The position numbers and the translations under genes were made by a program. The notes under the pieces are model-generated. The model saw only the letters and a list, made by a program, of their open reading frames with translations. It ran no database searches and was not told where the DNA came from. A DNA stretch of 64,000 bases, from NCBI GenBank assembly GCA_021295155.1, contig JAJTJC010000035.1, forward strand, positions 1,206,022-1,270,021, given 5' to 3'. This DNA is from Flavobacteriaceae bacterium D16 (GTDB taxonomy: Bacteria; Bacteroidota; Bacteroidia; Flavobacteriales; Flavobacteriaceae). Of the stretch, positions 40,781 to 48,884 are shown piece by piece (position 1 is the first letter of the stretch; every line of letters begins with the position of its first letter).

Positions 40781-42766
40781 TCACACCGCTATTGAGGCGG
40801 TATCGTCTGCAAAATACATCTTCAGAACCTGCTTATTCTTCACTTCTATTTCACCCCTGTATGTAAAAGCCTTCTTGTCTTTGAGCAGTTGATAGGTATT
40901 TTCTGATACATTTATCTTTCCTGGAATGGAATTTGACTCCATACGTGCTGCAATATTTACCGTGCTTCCCCATATGTCGTACTGAAACTTTTTGGTTCCC
41001 ACCACTCCTGCAACCACCGGCCCGGAGTTTAATCCTATTCGTATTTCAAAAGGGTAAATCCCTTCAGGAGGTGACATTTTATTTTCCTTTACAAACTGCA
41101 AAATTTCCTGAGCTGCATCGTAAGCATCATCTGCATGGGTACTGTTTTCAGTGGGCAAGCCTCCGGCACACATATAAGCGTCTCCTATAGTTTTAATTTT
41201 TTCCAGATTATGCCTTTCGGTGATCTCGTCAAATGCCTTGAAGTAATAGTCCACACTTTTTACCAATTTATCGGCGGAAATATTTTGAGCGATGACCGAA
41301 AACTGCTTGAAATCTGTAAACAATACCGTTATTTGCTGAAATTCCTTGGCTTTAATAAAGCCGTTTTCCTTTAACTCCTCTGCGGTTTCCTTGGGAAGGA
41401 TGTTGAGTAAGATGCGTTCCGAACGATTCCTCTCAAAGGCCAGTCTTCTGTTGGTTTTCCGGAAATAGAAGAATTGAAAAACCAGTCCCGCCATGATAGC
41501 CACAAACAGGATTAGTATGATGTACAGGGATTGTTTGGCGCGGGCATCTTTTTCTATTTGGACTTCATTTAATTCATTTTCGGCGTTCAATAGATTGATC
41601 TCCTTTTCTTTACTGGCCAGATCAAATTCAACTCTCAGTAGCCCCAATGTTTTTTCATAATTATTGTCCCTAATGGTGTCTTTAAGCGAAATGAATTCCT
41701 CATTGGCTTCAAGGGCTTTCCGAAATTCCCCTGTTGCTGAATACATTTCAGATAACCCCTTATAGGCCGTGGCCTGATCATAAAATACACCTGTTTCCCT
41801 AGCCAATTCCAGTCCGGCCAGATAATTGGAAATAGCTGCCCGATAAACACCACGGTTTCCAAGCACCTCAGCCAGTCCTATTTGTGCTTTGGATTGCTCC
41901 AATTTAGACTGGGTAGTATTCGCTACCGATAAAGCTTGACGATAATACTCTTCAGCGAGGGATAAATCTCCTAATTTGCTATACGCCCACCCTAATAAGG
42001 ATAAGCTAAAGGCATGGCCATAGTTGGATTCATCAATAAGTTCCAGTGATTCCTTTAGATACTCTATGGCTGCAGCAGGCTTGTCTTTTTTAAGATAGAG
42101 CTCTCCGATGTTCATGGATACCATGGCAACACCATCATCATATTTGAGCCCACGAAACATAGGCAGCGCCTTATCATAAGCCTCCAAGGCCTGATCATAG
42201 GTGGATGCCACATTGGAGTACACCGTTCCAATATTGAGCAGTGCTGTAGCAATACGGGTGGTGTCCTGTATTGTTTCTGCACTTTGCAGCGAACTGATAA
42301 AGTATTCCAGCGCGGTAGGGTCATTGCCTATAGTTTGATATACGGAACCTATATTGCTTTGAATATTGCTGATGCCAGATTTAAAGTCAATTTCCTCAAA
42401 AATGGCCAGCGATTTCTCCCAGTTTTCAAGTACCTGATCATAGTCGCCCATATAATAATAGGCCAAACCAATGTTCTTATAGCCATATCCCGCGCCCTTT
42501 TTAAAATCAATTTTTCTGGCCAGACGTATGGCCTCATTCGCTTTAATTATCGCTGAATCCTGATCAATGGAAAAGTAGTTTTGAGAAAGCTCCAAAAGCG
42601 TATTTACCTTAAGGGAATCATCCTGTTGTTGACTTATGAGCTGATTTAAACTGTCCCGTTGGGAAGCCTGCCCAAAACTTAGGATGGGAATCAGAAAAAG
42701 TCCGGTAATAAACCCTAATCTGAAGAAACTGAAAAGTTTAGTAAACAGCTTGGCCGATAAACTCAT
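40781..42766 (-). CDS. TPR-transmembrane class III nucleotide cyclase
   Basis: A 661-residue protein. Signal peptide/anchor (about 15-35), six or more TPR repeats (about 40-390) outside the membrane, a transmembrane helix (about 411-434), a linker, then a class III cyclase domain (about 465-655). Catalytic residues are present: metal Asp in VLFTDFKQFS (about 480) and KTIGDAYMCAGG (about 522), plus QYDIWGSTVNIAARMES (about 595). The Lys (KTIGD) and Asp (QYDIW) pair specify adenine in known adenylyl cyclases, so cAMP is the expected product. The ATP-site Asn and Arg (VNIAAR) are intact. Transmembrane coupling of TPR to cyclase is common in Bacteroidota. Confidence 0.9.
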   Translation of the reverse strand: MSLSAKLFTKLFSFFRLGFITGLFLIPILSFGQASQRDSLNQLISQQQDDSLKVNTLLELSQNYFSIDQDSAIIKANEAIRLARKIDFKKGAGYGYKNIGLAYYYMGDYDQVLENWEKSLAIFEEIDFKSGISNIQSNIGSVYQTIGNDPTALEYFISSLQSAETIQDTTRIATALLNIGTVYSNVASTYDQALEAYDKALPMFRGLKYDDGVAMVSMNIGELYLKKDKPAAAIEYLKESLELIDESNYGHAFSLSLLGWAYSKLGDLSLAEEYYRQALSVANTTQSKLEQSKAQIGLAEVLGNRGVYRAAISNYLAGLELARETGVFYDQATAYKGLSEMYSATGEFRKALEANEEFISLKDTIRDNNYEKTLGLLRVEFDLASKEKEINLLNAENELNEVQIEKDARAKQSLYIILILFVAIMAGLVFQFFYFRKTNRRLAFERNRSERILLNILPKETAEELKENGFIKAKEFQQITVLFTDFKQFSVIAQNISADKLVKSVDYYFKAFDEITERHNLEKIKTIGDAYMCAGGLPTENSTHADDAYDAAQEILQFVKENKMSPPEGIYPFEIRIGLNSGPVVAGVVGTKKFQYDIWGSTVNIAARMESNSIPGKINVSENTYQLLKDKKAFTYRGEIEVKNKQVLKMYFADDTASIAV

Positions 42767-43100
42767 GCTTAAATGTAGGAATAATTCTGATATTGTGCAG
42801 GAACTTAGCTTATACTACCGGTACAAATACACCAAAAGAGATATCCTGCGCTTATCTAGTAGTCATGGTCAGGAAGACATCAATATTTTCCTTTTGAACT
42901 TGATCAATATCATCGCAGGAGTACTGGCTTTGGAATAATTTTACACTTGCCGGACCAAAGCAACATCTACCGTCAATTGAATTAGCCAAAGCAACCAAAA
43001 AGACTTAGGCCAATAGAACAGCCGAATACCGGCAAACTATTTCCAATAATGTGGGTCTAATAGTTAGTTTGATCAGGACTTAACTCTCGAATATAGTATT
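42767..43100. other. intergenic stretch without a supported gene
   Basis: This 334-base space between the divergent cyclase and ECF sigma genes should contain promoters for both. I see no strong TAnnTTTG pair, no operator of the 5-4-5 type and no RNA gene. A short open frame across its left half does not look coding. Confidence 0.5.
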
Positions 43101-43658
43101 TTGAGTACAGAAGCCAACTTAGTCAAGAATCTCAAGAACCCTAAAACCAGGGAGAAGGCTTTTCTAGTCCTCCTGGACCTTTATCAGGAGCGGATTTACT
43201 GGTACATCAGAAAAATAGTAATCACGCATGAAAATGCCGATGATGTTCTTCAAAACACTTTTTTACGAGTATTCAAAAGTCTGCGATCTTTTGAAGGCAG
43301 GAGTTCCCTGGCTACCTGGATGTTCAGGATTGCCCACAACGAATCACTGCGTTTGCTGGAGAAGCAAAACAAAACACGACTGGCATCCCTGGAGGAAATT
43401 AATCCATCTTTTTTAAAAGATCTTACCCAGGACTCATACTTTGATGGAGAAAAAACTAAAGTCAGGCTACATCAGATAATTGAATCAAACCTCAGCAATA
43501 AACAGCGTATGGTGTTTAATATGAAATATTTTGACGATCTGAGCTTTAAGAAAATTGCTGAAATATTGGATGTAAATGAAAATACGCTAAAGTCATCTTA
43601 TTATAATGCAGTTAGGATTATTGAAGAAAAGATAAAGCGTGAGGAATTAACTTTTTAG
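43101..43658 (+). CDS. ECF-type RNA polymerase sigma factor
   Basis: A 185-residue ECF sigma factor. Region 2 is at about 28-80 (RIYWYIRKIVITHENADDVLQNTFLRVFKSLRSFEGRSSLATWMFRIAHNE) and region 4 at about 130-180 (NKQRMVFNMKYFDDLSFKKIAEILDVNENTLKSSYYNAVRI). It uses a TTG start codon; no in-frame ATG or GTG fits on either side before residue 60, and an in-frame stop lies 36 bases upstream. It is followed after 21 bases by a small membrane protein that looks like its anti-sigma factor, and then by two more exported proteins. Confidence 0.92.
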   Translation: MSTEANLVKNLKNPKTREKAFLVLLDLYQERIYWYIRKIVITHENADDVLQNTFLRVFKSLRSFEGRSSLATWMFRIAHNESLRLLEKQNKTRLASLEEINPSFLKDLTQDSYFDGEKTKVRLHQIIESNLSNKQRMVFNMKYFDDLSFKKIAEILDVNENTLKSSYYNAVRIIEEKIKREELTF

Positions 43659-43679
43659 TATAACAAAGGATAAGGATTT

Positions 43680-44189
43680 ATGAAAAACAAGGAATTACAT
43701 AAAAGAAAGGGAACGCAAATATCCAGACACCATAAGGAAATACTGGGCATGGACGTTCCTGAAAATTACTTCAGCAATTCCAGATCAAGAATAATGGATA
43801 AAGTGGCTGCTTCCAAAAAGCACACTTCGGGCATTTTTTACATAAGACCTGTTTATCGTTATGCCGCTGCTGCAGCCGTTGTACTTCTAATAGGGTTAGG
43901 AATTGTTTTGAAAGTTACCTCAGACACCAACAGTAATGGCTCCACCCAAACCCTGGAAAAGATTGAATATGCCAACCTACAGGATACAGATATGTTTGTT
44001 GATTTCCTGCTGGTAAAGGATAAGGATGTTGACGTTTTTCTGGATCAATACCTGTTAGAAGGGGTGCTTGTGAAAGCGGAACTTAAAGAACAGGAATTTG
44101 AGAATTTATTTATGAATTCGCTATTGGTGAAAGACTCTCTCATTGACACTTACATTGATGATCAATTTATAGACAATATCATTCTATGA
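43680..44189 (+). CDS. putative anti-sigma factor, single-pass membrane protein
   Basis: A 169-residue protein with a basic N-terminal cytoplasmic part (about 1-58), one transmembrane helix at about 61-79 (AAAAAVVLLIGLGIVL) and an acidic extracytoplasmic part (about 95-169) with unusual repeated short patterns LLVKDKDVDVFLDQYLLEG / SLLVKDSLIDTYIDDQFI. No classical zinc anti-sigma motif. The location next to the sigma gene is the main evidence for its role. The following exported proteins are probably the output of this regulator. Confidence 0.7.
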   Translation: MKNKELHKRKGTQISRHHKEILGMDVPENYFSNSRSRIMDKVAASKKHTSGIFYIRPVYRYAAAAAVVLLIGLGIVLKVTSDTNSNGSTQTLEKIEYANLQDTDMFVDFLLVKDKDVDVFLDQYLLEGVLVKAELKEQEFENLFMNSLLVKDSLIDTYIDDQFIDNIIL

Positions 44190-44293
44190 CCTGCGCCAAA
44201 CTATCCGGAATTAAACAGGTCTAATAAACAGAATCGATTCCCAGGCAATTATAGATTGCAAAAAAGAAATATAAAACAGTAAAATATCGAATC

Positions 44294-44848
44294 ATGAAAT
44301 CAGATAAATTCAAAAATTTAATTCGCGTATTTACCCTTGCGGCTATATTCAGTTTCAGTGGTTTCCTAAGTGCCCAGGATGAAAACCGAAACCAAAACCA
44401 AAATCAGGAACAGATTCAGAATCAATTTCGCAATGCTAATTACGAATCCATAAAAGAATCCCTGTCTCCGGACCAAATGGAAATGCTGGAGAATGAACGG
44501 CGTATCATGAAGCAAAACCGTGAAAGGTTCAGGGCTTCACTCTCTGAAGAACAGTTGGGAATATTGCAGGACCCCGCACTTAACAGAGAACAAATACGAA
44601 ACCGTTTAAAAAATACATTTACCCAAGAACAACAAAAACTCATGCAACAGCAACAAACTCGCCTTAGGGTAATGAGGCAGGAGTTTCAAAATACACTTAC
44701 CCAGGAGCAACGACATATGCTTCAGGAGCGTATACAGCAAAGAGTTAGAAATTCTGGTGACCAGGGTGAATTGAGAACTGGCAATCGTTCTAAAGGCAAT
44801 GGTCAGCGTGGCAAGAACAACGGTAGTGGTGGTAAAGGGAATTTTTAG
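44294..44848 (+). CDS. exported LTxxQ-type (Spy/CpxP-like) protein
   Basis: A 184-residue secreted protein with a signal peptide (residues 1-27, ending FLSAQ). The mature part is rich in Gln, Asn and Arg and contains four repeated motifs of the LTxxQ type: SLSPDQMEML, SLSEEQLGIL, TFTQEQQKLM and TLTQEQRHML, each about 30 residues apart. This resembles periplasmic Spy/CpxP chaperones. The C-terminal tail is Gly-Asn-Lys-rich. It lies in the ECF sigma cluster with an outer-membrane barrel gene after it (gap of 9 bases). Confidence 0.78.
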   Translation: MKSDKFKNLIRVFTLAAIFSFSGFLSAQDENRNQNQNQEQIQNQFRNANYESIKESLSPDQMEMLENERRIMKQNRERFRASLSEEQLGILQDPALNREQIRNRLKNTFTQEQQKLMQQQQTRLRVMRQEFQNTLTQEQRHMLQERIQQRVRNSGDQGELRTGNRSKGNGQRGKNNGSGGKGNF

Positions 44849-44857
44849 CCCCATGCC

Positions 44858-45760
44858 ATGAAAATCGCTAGCCATAGTTCTCTCAAACGTATAAGGATAA
44901 TAGGGTTGCTGCTATTTATGGCAGCAACCACTTTTTCTTCCTATTCACAGGAACCTCGCACAGACGAAGAAGTAGATATACTCCTGGAAGAGCTTTTCTT
45001 TAGTGAAGATCAATTAATCGACGACATTCTGGCCTCACTAAGTCGAAAGCACTTTATATACTCGAGTTTTACCCTGAATAGTGACACTTATTTTTCAGGT
45101 AGGGAATCAAGTATTGATCAGATTAATTTTTTTCCACAAGTTTCCTATTACCACCCCTCAGGTTTTAACCTGAGCCTTGCTGGGATTTATTATGAAAATT
45201 TTGAGCCTAGGTGGGATTTTACCAGTTTATCGCTAGGGTATTTTACAGCTATTGACAGCAAAGAGCTGCTATCATTAAATACGGGTTACACCAGATACTT
45301 TTTTAGCGATGGATCGGATGTTTTTACCAATTCTATAGATTTAAGCATAGGGCTTCGCAACAAGAATAATACCATGGGTACTACATTGTATGCATCTTAT
45401 TTATTTGGTAGCGAACAAGCCCTGCAACTCATACTCAGTCCTTATGGAAGAATCACTTTACTTAATGAAAAGACCTTTTCATTAAGATTCAGGCCACAAC
45501 TCAATTTCGTTGTAGCTCAGCAAACAATAGCATTGGAAGAATTGAACAGTCAAGCGCAGGAAGTGCAAGTTGTAAATTACGATGTCTTTGAATTACTCAA
45601 CACCCAACTAAACCTGCCGCTTTCTCTGGTAAGTAAATCCTGGAATATTGATATTGCTTATAATATCAATTTCCCCAGGGCAGTTGCATCGGAGACAGAC
45701 TTAAGCACAACAGGGTTTTTCAGTATATCACTGGGTTATTTGATTAATATGAACAATTAA
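44858..45760 (+). CDS. outer-membrane beta-barrel protein, unknown function
   Basis: A 300-residue exported protein with a signal peptide (about 1-30: LLLFMAATTFSSYSQ). The mature part has alternating hydrophobic and polar strands with aromatic ends (YHPSGFNLSLAGIYYENF, DFTSLSLGYFTAI, LSLNTGYTRYFF, TTLYASYLFG), ending in ISLGYLINMNN. That is the pattern of an outer-membrane barrel of about 10-12 strands. I do not know the family. It starts 9 bases after the LTxxQ gene and is the last gene of the ECF cluster. Confidence 0.75.
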   Translation: MKIASHSSLKRIRIIGLLLFMAATTFSSYSQEPRTDEEVDILLEELFFSEDQLIDDILASLSRKHFIYSSFTLNSDTYFSGRESSIDQINFFPQVSYYHPSGFNLSLAGIYYENFEPRWDFTSLSLGYFTAIDSKELLSLNTGYTRYFFSDGSDVFTNSIDLSIGLRNKNNTMGTTLYASYLFGSEQALQLILSPYGRITLLNEKTFSLRFRPQLNFVVAQQTIALEELNSQAQEVQVVNYDVFELLNTQLNLPLSLVSKSWNIDIAYNINFPRAVASETDLSTTGFFSISLGYLINMNN

Positions 45761-45791
45761 TACCAGTCTCGGGAATGTAATGGTTGCCATT

Positions 45792-45824
45792 CACGATCCA
45801 GAGTGGGAAACCACGTCTGCAAAC
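45792..45824 (+). repeat. direct repeat copy 1 (DPEWETT element)
   Basis: This 33-base stretch (core GATCCAGAGTGGGAAACCACG) recurs at 45952-45984 with few changes, 160 bases away. Translated in frame both give DPEWETT-SAN and DPEWETT-AAN. Origin unknown. Confidence 0.75.
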
Positions 45825-45951
45825 CTGTCCCGACTAACCGTAGGGATAACAAAACAGCAGACCTTAGCAGGCCTGCTATGGTTATTTATTCCATTCGAAA
45901 GCTCAAATGAATTTGGTTTTCTAATAAAGTCACTGGAGTACTCGCAGAAGC

Positions 45952-45984
45952 TCGTGATCCAGAATGGGAAACCACGGCTGCAAA
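45952..45984 (+). repeat. direct repeat copy 2 (DPEWETT element)
   Basis: Core GATCCAGAATGGGAAACCACG. In its frame an open stretch runs from the stop at 45908-45910 through RDPEWETTAANTNPYSLSRIGVF and ends at a stop near 46071, probably the tail of a decayed gene. Confidence 0.7.
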
Positions 45985-45987
45985 TAC

Positions 45988-46019
45988 AAACCCCTATTCG
46001 CTATCGCGAATAGGGGTTT
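45988..46019. terminator. strong hairpin with T-run, near tRNA-Val
   Basis: CCCCTATTCGC/GCGAATAGGGG (11-bp stem, loop TATC) flanked by AAA and TTTT. It works for transcripts of either strand. It ends the decayed-repeat region. Confidence 0.88.
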
Positions 46020-46071
46020 TCACATTTCTATCCGAAAGCTCGAGCAAGCCCGTCTTCCGATTGGAAATGTA

Positions 46072-46100
46072 AAAACCCCGCAAAATATTTGCGGGGTTTT
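46072..46100. terminator. terminator for tRNA-Val
   Basis: AAAACCCCGCAAA/TTTGCGGGGTTTT is a clean hairpin with flanking A and T runs, directly after the tRNA 3' end on the minus strand. Confidence 0.88.
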
Positions 46101-46110
46101 GTGCTTGATG

Positions 46111-46185
46111 TGGGCCCTACTGGATTCGAACCAGTGACCCCCTGCTTGTAAGGCAGGTGCTCTGAACCAACTGAGCTAAGAGCCC
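46111..46185 (-). tRNA. tRNA-Val (anticodon TAC)
   Basis: The minus strand folds into a standard cloverleaf: acceptor GGGCTCT/AGGGCCC with one G-U pair, D arm GCTC, anticodon stem CCTGC/GCAGG and loop CTTACAA (anticodon TAC, decodes GUA and others), T loop TTCGAAT. No encoded CCA. Confidence 0.93.
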
Positions 46186-46202
46186 CACTTTTATTCTCTT
46201 TT

Positions 46203-46257
46203 GCTCTGAACCCCGTCCGAACGTCGTAAGACGGGCGGGCAAATGAGCTAAGAGCCC
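46203..46257 (-). pseudogene. broken tRNA-Val copy with hairpin insertion
   Basis: The tRNA 5' half is repeated here: GCTCTGAACC (46203-46212) and TGAGCTAAGAGCCC (46244-46257) are identical to the intact tRNA's D-arm region and acceptor, but the three bases between them in the intact tRNA are replaced by 31 bases. The insert has CCCGTC...GACGGG stem arms. The anticodon and T halves are missing, so this cannot be a working tRNA. Confidence 0.8.
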
Positions 46258-46381
46258 TCTTATTCTAAAAACGATAGACCCGCTTTTAAATCTGAGTTTG
46301 TCCACCATAGCTCCAATAGAGCGCAGGCGGGTGCAAATATAGGATAGTTTTTTGGTACGAAAAACAAAATTTTATAAAAAA

Positions 46382-47596
46382 TCACAGGACCTCAGCAACT
46401 GTAAAAGTACTACCTCCAACAAAAACGAGGTCTTCTTTCCCTGAATGCATCAAAGCAGCTTTATATGCCTGAGGAACTGAGGAATAGACCTCACCTGCTA
46501 AACCGTGATCTGCTGCTGCTTGTTGCAATTCTTCGGCATTAAGACCCCTGGGTATTTCAGGACGGGCAAAATAATATATGGCCGATTTAGGAAACAGTGG
46601 CAACACGGTCTGAAGGTCCTTTTCCTGAACAAAGCCCAGGACCAGATGTAACTTTTCATAGGTTTGCCGGGATAACTGTTCCATAATAAGGCCAAGCCCT
46701 TCACGGTTGTGTCCAACATCGCATATTACTGTGGGGGACTCTTGTAAAATCTGCCAGCGGCCCTGTAAACCGGTGTTTTTGACTACAGCGCTGAAGCCAT
46801 TTTGAATATGGGATTCAGAAATTTTGTAACCTTTGAGCTGCTTCAAAACAGCTAAAACACCTCTCATATTCAGTTTCTGATATTCCCCCAGCAAATCTGT
46901 CTTATAATTGGCTTGTGGCACACTATCCTGGGCAAAGTACAAAGGTGCTCCCTTGACATAAGCAACCTCTTCAAAAACCGGAGCTGTTTCTAAGTGATGC
47001 TCTCCTATAACCACAGGTACACCACGCTTGATAATTCCGGCCTTTTCCATGGCTATTTCCGGAAGGGTATTTCCCAGAAGGTTCATGTGATCCATCCCAA
47101 TGTTGGTTATGAGGCATACTTCAGGATATATGATATTGGTTGAGTCCAATCTACCACCCAATCCAACTTCAATAACGGCAATGTCAACCTTCTTCTTGGC
47201 AAAATAGTCGAACGCCATCCCCACGGTCATTTCAAAGAAAGAGAGTTTTCGGGAGCTTAGGTATTCGAAATGGCGCTGCACAAATCCGATTACAAATTGT
47301 TTACTTGCTGGTCTGCCGTTTATTTTAATGCGTTCCCTAAAGTCTTTAAGGTGTGGTGAAGTATAGAGCCCTACGGTATAACCCGCTTCCTGAAGAATGG
47401 ATGCCAGCATATGGCTGCTGGATCCTTTGCCATTGGTTCCCGCTACATGGATACTTCTGAATTTATGGTGAGGATTTCCCAAATGGGCAGATAATTCCCG
47501 AATAGCATCTAGTTTACCACTGTAAGCAGATTGCCCTTTACGCTGGTACATGGGCAGCTGTGCAAACAACCAGTCCAGGGTCTCTTGGTAGGTCAC
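46382..47596 (-). CDS. folC: bifunctional folylpolyglutamate/dihydrofolate synthase
   Basis: A 404-residue Mur-ligase-fold enzyme that adds glutamates to folate. Walker A HVAGTNGKGSSS, then YTSPHLKDFRERIKING, and IAVIEVGLGGRLDSTNI with the metal Asp/Glu. The C-terminal half has CDVGHNREGLGL (His ligand). It overlaps the TonB-like gene start by 4 bases. The window's pabB/pabC-like pair is 13 kb away. Length and motifs are typical for FolC. Confidence 0.95.
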   Translation of the reverse strand: MTYQETLDWLFAQLPMYQRKGQSAYSGKLDAIRELSAHLGNPHHKFRSIHVAGTNGKGSSSHMLASILQEAGYTVGLYTSPHLKDFRERIKINGRPASKQFVIGFVQRHFEYLSSRKLSFFEMTVGMAFDYFAKKKVDIAVIEVGLGGRLDSTNIIYPEVCLITNIGMDHMNLLGNTLPEIAMEKAGIIKRGVPVVIGEHHLETAPVFEEVAYVKGAPLYFAQDSVPQANYKTDLLGEYQKLNMRGVLAVLKQLKGYKISESHIQNGFSAVVKNTGLQGRWQILQESPTVICDVGHNREGLGLIMEQLSRQTYEKLHLVLGFVQEKDLQTVLPLFPKSAIYYFARPEIPRGLNAEELQQAAADHGLAGEVYSSVPQAYKAALMHSGKEDLVFVGGSTFTVAEVL

Positions 47597-48489
47597 TCTC
47601 CTAATTTGAAGTTGACTACAACAAAGCCAATTTGCTGATCGGGTGCCTTGGAATCAGGATTCCACTTATAGGATAAAGCCGTTTTACGTGCGGGCCCTAA
47701 CAAGCAAGGATCTGTATTGGTTGTACCTTTCACTCCAGGCCTGGCGGATACAACTTTACCATTGCGGTCAACTCTTATTTCTACAACCACACGACCTTCT
47801 TCATTACAAGTCTGTTTTACCGGGCTGTTACCTAAAAGAGATCTTCCACTTAAGCCATAGCCCCCGGTACCGCTTCCGGAACCCGGACTACCGTAATAGG
47901 TATTCGCATAGGGATCACCATCGGGCTGGCCCTTATCTCCAACGCCCTGGTCGTCTCCCTCAGCCTCTGCATCTGCTCCTTCGGCATTGTTGAGTCCGCC
48001 CATCAATTCATCAAGCTGTTTCTTCTTGGCTGCCCGTTCCTGCCTTGCTTTTTCTTCTGCCGCCAGTCTTTCCCTTTCAAGACGTTCTGCTTCGGCTTTG
48101 GCCTTTTTTGCGGCTTCCTCTGCTTTGCGTTTTTCCGCTTGCTGTTGTTTGATCTTTATAGATTCTTCGGATTCCTGGGTAAGCACCTTTTCGCTTTCCG
48201 TTTCCTCTATCGTTTCTTCTACTTGTTCCTCAGCAGGTTCAGGTAGTTGTTCCTCAGGGGCCTCCTCTTCCAATTCTTCCTCCTGAACAGGCTGCGGTTG
48301 TGCTTGGGGTCGTGGGGGTGCAGGACCTTTGCCATAATCCACATAACCGAAATTAACGGTAATGCCGTTTTCAATGGGGGGGTCCATATAGGTTAAACCG
48401 ATATAAAATAGCAACAAGAGAAACAGGCTCAGCAGAATGGTAGTGAGCCAGAAGGATTTCTTTTTGTGTCTCGTATCCAGTAACGCCAT
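47593..48489 (-). CDS. tonB: TonB-like energy transducer
   Basis: A 298-residue protein anchored by a transmembrane helix at about 12-34, a Pro/Glu/Ala-rich charged periplasmic region (about 50-170, with coiled-coil EAAKKAKAEAERLERERLAAEEKARQ) and a C-terminal TonB domain (about 215-298: EGRVVVEIRVDRNGKVVSARPGVKGTT). It bridges the inner membrane to TonB-dependent outer-membrane receptors. ExbD and ExbB genes follow upstream on the same strand, overlapping by 1 base and 10 bases apart. folC overlaps its stop. Confidence 0.92.
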   Translation of the reverse strand: MALLDTRHKKKSFWLTTILLSLFLLLLFYIGLTYMDPPIENGITVNFGYVDYGKGPAPPRPQAQPQPVQEEELEEEAPEEQLPEPAEEQVEETIEETESEKVLTQESEESIKIKQQQAEKRKAEEAAKKAKAEAERLERERLAAEEKARQERAAKKKQLDELMGGLNNAEGADAEAEGDDQGVGDKGQPDGDPYANTYYGSPGSGSGTGGYGLSGRSLLGNSPVKQTCNEEGRVVVEIRVDRNGKVVSARPGVKGTTNTDPCLLGPARKTALSYKWNPDSKAPDQQIGFVVVNFKLGE

Positions 48490-48875
48490 TAGTTGGGGCG
48501 CACAGCCAGGATCACCTTATAATTGTTGCGATTTGCGATATCCATCACATTAACCGCTTCTTTGATGGCCACACTTTCTTCTGCCCGTAAAATAATAGTG
48601 GGTTTCTCCTGGTCTTTCAGTGCCTTTTTTAATTCAATTTCAATGTATTCTCCGTTAATCCTTTCATTATTGACATAATACTCCAGGTTTTTGTTGATTG
48701 TCACCGAAACGTTTTGGGTGTTGGTAGACTTTCCTTTGGCTTTTGGCAATAAGAGATCCAATGCATTGGGTGCATTGGCCGTCAACATGAAAAAAATCAG
48801 CAGTAAAAAAACAATATCCGTCATTGAGGACATGCTGAACTGCGGATTGATCTTATTTCTACCTTTCAGTTTCAT
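48489..48875 (-). CDS. exbD: ExbD/TolR biopolymer transporter
   Basis: A 128-residue protein with one N-terminal transmembrane helix at about 18-34 (TDIVFLLLIFFMLTA). The conserved Asp is Asp19 in MTDIVFL, used in proton movement. Periplasmic domain of about 90 residues with KALKDQEKPTIILRAEESV. Works with ExbB to power TonB. Start overlaps the TonB gene stop by 1 base and is 10 bases from exbB. Confidence 0.95.
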   Translation of the reverse strand: MKLKGRNKINPQFSMSSMTDIVFLLLIFFMLTANAPNALDLLLPKAKGKSTNTQNVSVTINKNLEYYVNNERINGEYIEIELKKALKDQEKPTIILRAEESVAIKEAVNVMDIANRNNYKVILAVRPN

Positions 48876-48884
48876 AATCTGAAA

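Noticed and set aside
39434..42766. Calling this locus a canonical Pycsar defence system
   Set aside because: The cyclase has adenine-specific residues, TPR and membrane parts, the genes are convergent, and an HD hydrolase is added. The resemblance is only partial.
42684..42938. A short open frame at the cyclase N terminus and the intergenic stretch
   Set aside because: It overlaps the cyclase start antisense and gives no recognisable protein.
45780..46013. A 77-residue open frame starting MVAIHDPEWETT
   Set aside because: It is built on the first repeat copy and runs into the terminator hairpin; no codon or family signal. I treat it as decayed sequence.
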